A DNA stretch of 38,039 nucleotides, taken from the NCBI GenBank assembly GCA_000435055.1, contig FR879681.1:1-38039 (forward strand), read 5' to 3'. Below are positions 37,679-38,039 of the stretch, one piece after another. Position numbers and translations under genes: made by a program. This DNA is from Clostridium sp. CAG:138 (GTDB taxonomy: Bacteria; Bacillota; Clostridia; Christensenellales; CAG-138). The notes under the pieces were generated by a model that was not told where the DNA came from, did no database searches, and saw only the letters and a list, made by a program, of their open reading frames with translations. The number at the start of each line of letters is the position of its first letter. Positions within the stretch are counted from its first letter, which is position 1.

Positions 37679-38039
37679 ATGAAAACAATGAAGAAGCTGC
37701 TTGCAGCAATGCTCGCAATTGCAATGCTCCTTACCTGTGCGGCATTTAATCCCTTGACCGCAACGGCTGAAGGTGCAGCAACCGACAGCAGCGAAACGAC
37801 CCGCTATTGCGGAAATGATGACTATCCCGCAAAGTCTCTCGGCGGAAACTATTCGGGAATGCCGCTGAATATCGGCAAAAAGTCCGATGATTCAACAAAG
37901 GCTGCATCGCGCGGCGGTCAGACGATTCTGGCATATGCCCGCAACAAGTACACGTCGGACGGCAGCTACCTGCCCTATGCGGCATGGGTAACTTTCAACA
38001 CCGAGGATCCCGCAGGCAGCTTCACCGAGCTTTCCCGCG
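37679..38039 (+). CDS. Secreted protein, N-terminal part only
   Basis: At least 120 residues, running off the right edge. GGAGGAAGA precedes the ATG. A signal peptide (KKLLAAMLAIAMLLTCAAFNPLTATAEG, cut near 30) is followed by a mature start rich in Ser/Thr/Gly (GNDDYPAKSLGGNYSGMPLNIG) and then TILAYARNKYTSDGSYLPYAAW. No domain can be assigned from this part. The divergent position to two ArsR-type regulators and a strong own promoter suggest regulated expression. Confidence 0.8.
   Translation, partial: MKTMKKLLAAMLAIAMLLTCAAFNPLTATAEGAATDSSETTRYCGNDDYPAKSLGGNYSGMPLNIGKKSDDSTKAASRGGQTILAYARNKYTSDGSYLPYAAWVTFNTEDPAGSFTELSR

Noticed and set aside
1..38039. CRISPR arrays, rRNA genes and insertion sequences
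   Set aside because: No regularly spaced repeats, rRNA stretches or transposase genes with terminal inverted repeats were seen.

Overview
The window looks like chromosome from an anaerobic Bacillota (Clostridia-like) bacterium, probably of gut or rumen type. The evidence is Gram-positive style promoters and strong AGGAGG-like ribosome sites, the ftsK-rimO-pgsA neighbourhood with recA nearby, several secreted proteins ending in type I dockerin repeats, and citrate-lyase maturation genes. Species cannot be named from the sequence alone.

Layout. 1-1240: end of one dockerin protein and a complete small cohesin-like plus dockerin secreted protein (+). 1331-2368: recA (-). 2629-2711: tRNA-Leu(GAG) with a consensus promoter. 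2712-7431: a ~4.7 kb island whose far end repeats the last 19 nt of the tRNA. It carries a leftward operon of small genes (a DUF4230 protein, a 71-aa protein, a zinc ribbon and a broken membrane protein), a rightward trio (DUF4417 protein, a small HG...SC-dyad putative toxin/protease, and a putative immunity protein), a decayed serine recombinase, and an outward-facing promoter driving a structured RNA-like segment. 7598-10970: a small membrane protein, a cytidine deaminase-like enzyme, two CDP-alcohol phosphatidyltransferases and an anchored unknown protein. 11026-15414: rimO and ftsK/spoIIIE (-). 15698-20286: two large secreted dockerin proteins (subtilase and C39-like peptidase, -). 20457-27024: a lipoprotein, an APH-like kinase, an unknown protein, an ABC exporter and a VanY-type carboxypeptidase. 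27205-33829 (-): YhaM-like exonuclease, citD, citC, a TPR/RCC1 membrane protein, a citX-citG fusion and murI. 33940-38039: a lipoprotein, a truncated DUF2087 gene, two tandem ArsR-type regulators with long N-terminal domains, and a divergent secreted protein running off the right edge.

How it fits together. The core genes (recA, ftsK, rimO, pgsA, murI) are ordinary. The accessory content is the tRNA-Leu island, the dockerin proteins, and the cit cluster, which has the carrier protein, ligase and prosthetic-group enzymes but no citE or citF in view. The most unusual part is the island: two oppositely oriented operons, a toxin/immunity-like pair, a duplicated hairpin/ribosome-site element beside a perfect consensus promoter, and a putative RNA whose 3' part is the displaced tRNA end.

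Limits: all functional calls come from reading translations and motifs; no database search or folding program was run.
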